A stretch of 37,101 nt of DNA from Lachnospiraceae bacterium (lineage in GTDB: Bacteria > Bacillota > Clostridia > Lachnospirales > Lachnospiraceae), in contig JAKSRV010000009.1 of NCBI GenBank assembly GCA_024403435.1, positions 1-37,101 on the forward strand, given 5' to 3'. Positions 33,134 through 37,101 of the stretch are shown here, in pieces. The notes beneath the pieces are model-generated. The model was not told the DNA's origin. It made no database searches and saw nothing but the letters and a program-made list of their open reading frames with translations. The translations under genes and the position numbers were made by a program. The stretch's first letter is position 1, and the number at the start of each line of letters is the position of its first letter.

Positions 33134-34636
33134 TTAGAACTGGAAATATATAAACGGATTATACGATCCGCTCACAATCACAAGTATCGAGTATGCCAAC
33201 AATACCATCTGCCATACTGTTTCAATCACACTCAAAACTCCTCTTGCCTTTTGAGGCAAGCTATCTATCTTTTTCCTCAATCCGGAATAAATCGGCAGAC
33301 TAAGAATAATACCTGCAACAATGGCAATCATACTTCTGACATTAATAAACGAAAATACAGAATACTCTCCGTTTCCTGCCATGAACATTTTTTTGATAAA
33401 TCCAAATGCGTAAACGATATTGTCGGATCTGAAAAGCACCCATCCGATTATCACAGCAAACAAAGTATATATATGTGCTATAGGCTTGACCCATTTTTTG
33501 CTTAAAATCTTACCCAGGAACATTCTCTCCGCCATCAGAAGAACCGCATACATCAGTCCCCACAGCAGGAAAGTAAAGTTGGCTCCGTGCCATACACCTG
33601 TAAGTAAAAATACGATAAAAATGTTTCTGAGCAGCTTGCCCTTACTGCATCTGCTTCCTCCGAGCGGTATATACACATACTCTCTGAACCATGTTGACAG
33701 TGAGATATGCCATCTGCGCCAAAATTCCTGAACAGATCCGGAAATGTAAGGATAATTGAAGTTCTCCTTGAACTCAAATCCGAACATTTTTCCGAGACCG
33801 ATAGCCATATCCGAATAGCCTGAAAAGTCAAAATAAATCTGCAGTGTATAACAAACTGCTGCCAGCCAGGTCACACTTGCCCCCAAACTGTTTGGACTGA
33901 TTTTCCATATATCATCGGCAATTACCGCTACTGTGTTGGCGATAAGAACCTTTTTAGCCATACCATAAATAAATCTGCCAACACCATCTCCGAAGAGTGC
34001 AACAGATTCCTTACGTCCTCTGATGGCAGCATCCACATCGCTGTATTTAACGATAGGGCCTGCTATCAACTGCGGGAAAAAAGATACATACAGTGAAAAA
34101 TCAAAGAAATTGCGCTGAACCTCAGCATCCTTACGATATACATCAACTACATAAGAAATCGACTGGAAAATATAAAAAGAAATACCTATCGGCAGCACAA
34201 TATCAACAAACTCCAGCTGCCCGGTACTCTCAAGACTCATTATATTCTTAAAACTGTCACCCCAGGTGGCATTTCCACCCGCCGCGTATGTAACATTGTC
34301 ATATATACGCACAAACAGATTCAAATACTTAAAGAAAAACAGTGCTCCGAGATTTAGTATCACGGTAGCTGTCAACGCGGTAACCTTCTGTTTTTTATCC
34401 GCGCCCTTGTCCACCAGACGACCACCCACATAGTTAACCGCCAACACACCTAGCAACAGCAGCAGATACTTGTAGCCACCAATACCGTAAAATGCAAGCG
34501 ACGATACAAGGAGCACTATATTTTTTGCACGCTGCCCTCTATCCTTAGAATTTCTAAAGATTGCAGCCATCGCATAATATGCAATTAAAACTATGGGCAA
34601 AAATACCCATATAAAAATAACAGAACTAAAAACCAT
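33134..34636 (-). CDS. MBOAT O-acyltransferase (AlgI-like)
   Basis: A 500-residue membrane-bound O-acyltransferase of the AlgI branch. It shows FWRRWHISLSTWFREYVYIPLGG (about 303-325) and the invariant histidine in GVWHGAN (about residue 349), with about 11 hydrophobic helices. The longer frame to 34705 is rejected because GAGG lies before the ATG at 34636 (MVFSSVIFIW) and a promoter lies inside the longer frame. With the AlgJ-like gene downstream it should acetylate a secreted or surface polysaccharide. Unlike the MBOAT at 18870 it has no carrier protein or loading enzyme beside it. Confidence 0.93.
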   Translation of the reverse strand: MVFSSVIFIWVFLPIVLIAYYAMAAIFRNSKDRGQRAKNIVLLVSSLAFYGIGGYKYLLLLLGVLAVNYVGGRLVDKGADKKQKVTALTATVILNLGALFFFKYLNLFVRIYDNVTYAAGGNATWGDSFKNIMSLESTGQLEFVDIVLPIGISFYIFQSISYVVDVYRKDAEVQRNFFDFSLYVSFFPQLIAGPIVKYSDVDAAIRGRKESVALFGDGVGRFIYGMAKKVLIANTVAVIADDIWKISPNSLGASVTWLAAVCYTLQIYFDFSGYSDMAIGLGKMFGFEFKENFNYPYISGSVQEFWRRWHISLSTWFREYVYIPLGGSRCSKGKLLRNIFIVFLLTGVWHGANFTFLLWGLMYAVLLMAERMFLGKILSKKWVKPIAHIYTLFAVIIGWVLFRSDNIVYAFGFIKKMFMAGNGEYSVFSFINVRSMIAIVAGIILSLPIYSGLRKKIDSLPQKARGVLSVIETVWQMVLLAYSILVIVSGSYNPFIYFQF

Positions 34637-34675
34637 CTCAATCCTCTGCATGCATAAGCGAATTTTAACTAATAT

Positions 34676-34705
34676 ATCATACCACTTTGCATACCGATTG
34701 AGCAA
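34676..34705 (-). promoter_or_regulatory. Promoter of the AlgI/AlgJ-like pair
   Basis: On the minus strand TTGCTC (34705-34700), 18 bases, TATGAT (34681-34676), with TGG before the -10. No terminator separates it from the histidine kinase gene, so read-through from the two-component operon is also possible. Confidence 0.5.
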
Positions 34706-34734
34706 ATAATAAGCTATTTGACAGATGCTTATAA

Positions 34735-36156
34735 TTACATAGGAATCATTACATCTATATGAAAATTCATTACGTCGGTCTCATCTTCGGCCGCCTTGTT
34801 TTTGCCGTCTTCAGCTTCGATATACAACTGCACATCACCATCATATTTTGCAGCGGCTTCTCTTACATTGGTGATACCGAAACCATGATTTGCCTTACTT
34901 TTCTTGGTGGTAGCAATGCTGTTATCCTGTATATTCGGAGCCTTATCCACCGGATTGCACTCACTAATCAAAAGATAATTCTTATTACGTCCCACCTTCA
35001 GGTTAATCTGCCTGTTTTTCTCCGGCAATTTCTCGGTGGCTTCTATCGCATTATCAAGTATATTTGAGAAAATAGTACATATATCGATAGCTGCCATTTC
35101 AACACCATACATTGTCCCCTCGGCACTAAGTACTATATTCTTTTCTGCTGCCTTACTCTTTTTTTCCGAAATGATTGCATCAGCAATCTCATGTCCGACA
35201 AATGTTGTAAGCTCCGTATGCTGCATCGCTGCACCCATATCCTTTAGATACTCACCCAGCTCATCGTACTTGCTACTCTCATACAACTCACTGAGACAAT
35301 ATATATGGTTCTTCATATCATGCTTTATTTTGCGGATTTCTCTGTTGGACTCACTGAGTGACTCATAATGTTGCTTTTGAGATTCCAAATAATATTCACT
35401 GATGGTATTTTTCTTCTGAAAATATTGCGCTTCCGATTCTTTTATCAATAGAAATACAATGACTCCTGCAAATAACGCCAATATAATAACCAAAGTGTAG
35501 CCGATTATCATATCGATCATTTCCTCAGGCACAATAAGTCTGAGTGTTAACATCGGATGAATGTATTCTCCTTGAACATCTGACAAGGTAAACACACTCA
35601 TTACTACTTCAATTAGTATATAAGTAAGTAAACATACCCATATCAATGAAGTCGGCATCGGTGTCTTTCTTTTCTTTGACGACAGTGCCGATATACCCAA
35701 AATCAATCCGAAAGAGATAACGTTGCTGATTACTGCAGCAAACAGCATCACCGGTCCTTTATCACCATGTATTGAATTAAACGGAAGCCTCACTATATAA
35801 GCTATCAATTCCGAGAAAAGACTAATCATAATATCAGTCACGATAAATACAAGTGCCTTCTTGCCCTTTTTCCTCTCCTCTAGATTAATAGCCCAGTAAA
35901 TCGCATTAAATATGAATATAACTTCACTAAATAAAGTTATCGTGTTATTCTCATCTGACAAAACAAAGCTGCCGCTAATATTCAGTGCCACATACACCGC
36001 CAGAACTATAGAAAAAACGATATGGCGACCATTTTTAGGTTTGGCTGCATATCCAAAAAATCGGGTCAATAAATGCTGCGTGCCCCATATTCTAAGGATT
36101 CCGTCAGATATAAATAATAAAATTATAAGAATTATATTCGATACAGATACTGTCAT
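34735..36156 (-). CDS. AgrC-like sensor histidine kinase
   Basis: A 473-residue kinase of the GHKL/AgrC (HPK10-type) group. Six or so hydrophobic helices occupy residues 1-225. A short coiled region (SEAQYFQKKNTISEYYLES) leads to the phosphorylated histidine in IKHDMKNHIYCL (about 277). The N box is NILDNAIEATEK (about 368) and the G box is HGFGITNVREAAAKYDGD (about 422). Between them lies an unusual-looking but family-typical loop. AGAGGTAA precedes the ATG. It lies 48 bases after the response regulator gene and is its cognate partner. No agrB or agrD-like peptide gene is seen, so the signal is unknown. Confidence 0.93.
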   Translation of the reverse strand: MTVSVSNIILIILLFISDGILRIWGTQHLLTRFFGYAAKPKNGRHIVFSIVLAVYVALNISGSFVLSDENNTITLFSEVIFIFNAIYWAINLEERKKGKKALVFIVTDIMISLFSELIAYIVRLPFNSIHGDKGPVMLFAAVISNVISFGLILGISALSSKKRKTPMPTSLIWVCLLTYILIEVVMSVFTLSDVQGEYIHPMLTLRLIVPEEMIDMIIGYTLVIILALFAGVIVFLLIKESEAQYFQKKNTISEYYLESQKQHYESLSESNREIRKIKHDMKNHIYCLSELYESSKYDELGEYLKDMGAAMQHTELTTFVGHEIADAIISEKKSKAAEKNIVLSAEGTMYGVEMAAIDICTIFSNILDNAIEATEKLPEKNRQINLKVGRNKNYLLISECNPVDKAPNIQDNSIATTKKSKANHGFGITNVREAAAKYDGDVQLYIEAEDGKNKAAEDETDVMNFHIDVMIPM

Positions 36157-36204
36157 TATTACCTCTGCTTACAGTAATTTACTCCGTTATATTTCCACGC
36201 ATAT

Positions 36205-36915
36205 TTATCTTGCGCTGTTTCTTACATACTTAAACAGGCTTTGCTTGAATCCGTTTACAGCACTGCGACTGAGCGGAAGAGTCTCTCCGCTTTCCATCAT
36301 AATGTCGTTTCCGACATGCTTCTTTACATAGGCAAGATTAACTATATATCCTCTGTGTATTCTGAAGAAATTCTCTGAAATCGCACTCAGTTCATTCTCA
36401 ATATCAGCAATTTTCTTTCTGATAACATATTCCTGTTTTGCAGTTTTTATCATCACGGAATTGTTCTGTGCTTCAACATAACAGATATCGTCCGGAATCA
36501 AAATGATATCCTCTCCGTCACTACGGATAATCAGCTTTTGCTTTTCACATAATTCCTGCCTTAAATCTGCCAGTGCTCGTTCCATTTTCTCCGGATTGGC
36601 AGGTTTTCCCAAAAATCTGAATGCCGCCACTTCATAACCTTCCATAGCCATTTCAGTATGACTGGTAAGGAACAAAATAGGAGCTGTAAAGCCCTTTGAT
36701 CTCAACTCATTGGCCGCAGTCATGCCATCTATTCCCGGCATTTCTATATCCAAAAACAGGGCTTGAAAATCCTCGCCCTGTTCATATGCTGATATCAGCG
36801 AGGCTCCGCTCTCATATTCCTTACAGGTCACTTCCAGTTTGCCGAAATATCCGTTCAGAGCCTCTATAATTTCATCACGAAATATTTTTTCATCATCACA
36901 TACTGCAAAAATCAT
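36205..36915 (-). CDS. AgrA-like LytTR response regulator
   Basis: A 236-residue response regulator. The receiver domain (1-120) has the acidic pair D7-D8, the phospho-acceptor D56 in LFLDIEMPGIDG, and FRFLGKP with the conserved lysine. The LytTR DNA-binding domain (about 135-236) shows IILIPDDICYVEAQNNSV, FFRIHRGYIVNLAYV and LPLSRSAVNGFKQSLFKYVR. GAGGAAT precedes the ATG. It is the first gene of the two-component operon, with its own promoter at 36954-36982. Targets are unknown; the acyltransferase pair downstream is one candidate. Confidence 0.95.
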   Translation of the reverse strand: MIFAVCDDEKIFRDEIIEALNGYFGKLEVTCKEYESGASLISAYEQGEDFQALFLDIEMPGIDGMTAANELRSKGFTAPILFLTSHTEMAMEGYEVAAFRFLGKPANPEKMERALADLRQELCEKQKLIIRSDGEDIILIPDDICYVEAQNNSVMIKTAKQEYVIRKKIADIENELSAISENFFRIHRGYIVNLAYVKKHVGNDIMMESGETLPLSRSAVNGFKQSLFKYVRNSAR

Positions 36916-36953
36916 ATCTATTCCTCGATGAGTGTATATTCATCAGAAATAGT

Positions 36954-36982
36954 ATCATTCTATCAGGCAGTATTCAAGTCAA
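36954..36982 (-). promoter_or_regulatory. Promoter of the two-component operon
   Basis: On the minus strand TTGACT (36982-36977), 17 bases, AATGAT (36959-36954). It leaves a leader of about 35 bases before the ATG at 36915. Confidence 0.5.
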
Positions 36983-37033
36983 CTTCCTCAGAGTGTTCAT
37001 GTCATCTAACAAAAACATCCGAGTCCGTGCGGT

Positions 37034-37101
37034 TTATGCAATGTGCCCGTTCTCAATCTTGACGATTCTGCTGCTGTATGAAGCACATTTTTCAGAGTGA
37101 G
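37034..37101 (-). CDS. C-terminal end of an ABC transporter ATP-binding protein (cut by window edge)
   Basis: Only 22 codons are inside the window, ending with TAA at 37034. They read HSEKCASYSSRIVKIENG and then HIA. This matches the end of MacB/LolD/BceA-type ATPases, where a 'THD...A.YADRII.l.dG.I' segment follows the switch histidine. The histidine at the edge would be that switch residue. It lies upstream of the two-component genes on the same strand, separated by their promoter. The fragment is too short for a finer call. Confidence 0.6.
   Translation of the reverse strand, partial: HSEKCASYSSRIVKIENGHIA

Noticed and set aside
33134-34705. Longer N-terminus for the AlgI-like protein
   Set aside because: The extra codons carry no membrane helix, overlap a promoter, and the good ribosome site belongs to the ATG at 34636.
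34735-36915. Complete agr quorum-sensing system
   Set aside because: Kinase and regulator are AgrC/AgrA-like but no AgrB-type protease or short peptide precursor could be found beside them.

Overview
The window looks like chromosomal DNA of a low-to-mid GC Clostridia, most probably a Lachnospiraceae-type gut or rumen anaerobe. The reasons are Gram-positive Shine-Dalgarno sites (AGGAGG, GAGGT) at most starts, sigma-A style promoters that often carry an extended -10, U-tract terminators shared by convergent genes, and the gene set itself (YtrA-type GntR regulator with an ABC pair, AgrC/AgrA-like LytTR two-component system, DegV, YlmH, VanH-like D-lactate dehydrogenase, MBOAT/SGNH acylation cassettes). 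This is inference from content; no rRNA or species marker is present. I saw no insertion sequence, integrase, phage block, tRNA or CRISPR array.

Layout. 1-1789 (-): a Tet(M)/Tet(O)-like translational GTPase, cut by the window edge. 1905-3263 (-): an SPFH protein with three zinc ribbons. 3621-9112 (-): a three-gene unit of CrtI-like flavoprotein, GH31 alpha-glucosidase and membrane spermidine-synthase-like protein. It is transcribed divergently from a secreted lysozyme-like protein (9401-10186, +) through a nearly mirror-symmetric promoter region. Then come a D-lactate dehydrogenase (+), a PAP2 phosphatase (-) and pgi (-).

14066-21836 (-) is the most interesting block. It encodes a DltD-like SGNH protein, an MBOAT acyltransferase, an acyl carrier protein, an FkbH-type HAD-IIIC protein and a large membrane-anchored glycosidase-like protein, in one tightly packed operon. 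The logic is that of dltABCD, but with the amino-acid adenylating enzyme replaced by an FkbH-type enzyme, a family known to load a glyceryl unit from 1,3-bisphosphoglycerate onto a carrier protein. I infer a system that puts a glyceryl-type (or other three-carbon hydroxyacyl) group on a cell-surface polymer.

22042-27344 holds hflX (+), then an ABC permease, ATPase and YtrA-type repressor operon (-) with a clear operator palindrome, and trxA (+). 27422-29275 (-) holds a lipoprotein and a cation:proton antiporter gene. The antiporter leader contains what I read as a fluoride (crcB-type) riboswitch overlapping an intrinsic terminator. A LacX-like aldose epimerase, a YlmH-type S4 protein and an internally deleted DegV remnant follow on +. 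31609-34636 (-) is a second, AlgI/AlgJ-type acyltransferase pair without its own carrier protein. 34735-36915 (-) is an AgrC/AgrA-like two-component system, and 37034-37101 (-) is the tail of an ABC ATPase.

As a whole the window is rich in cell-envelope functions: two surface-acylation cassettes, a PAP2 phosphatase, a secreted lysozyme-like protein and a cell-envelope-stress-type ABC operon. Sugar metabolism and stress functions lie between them.
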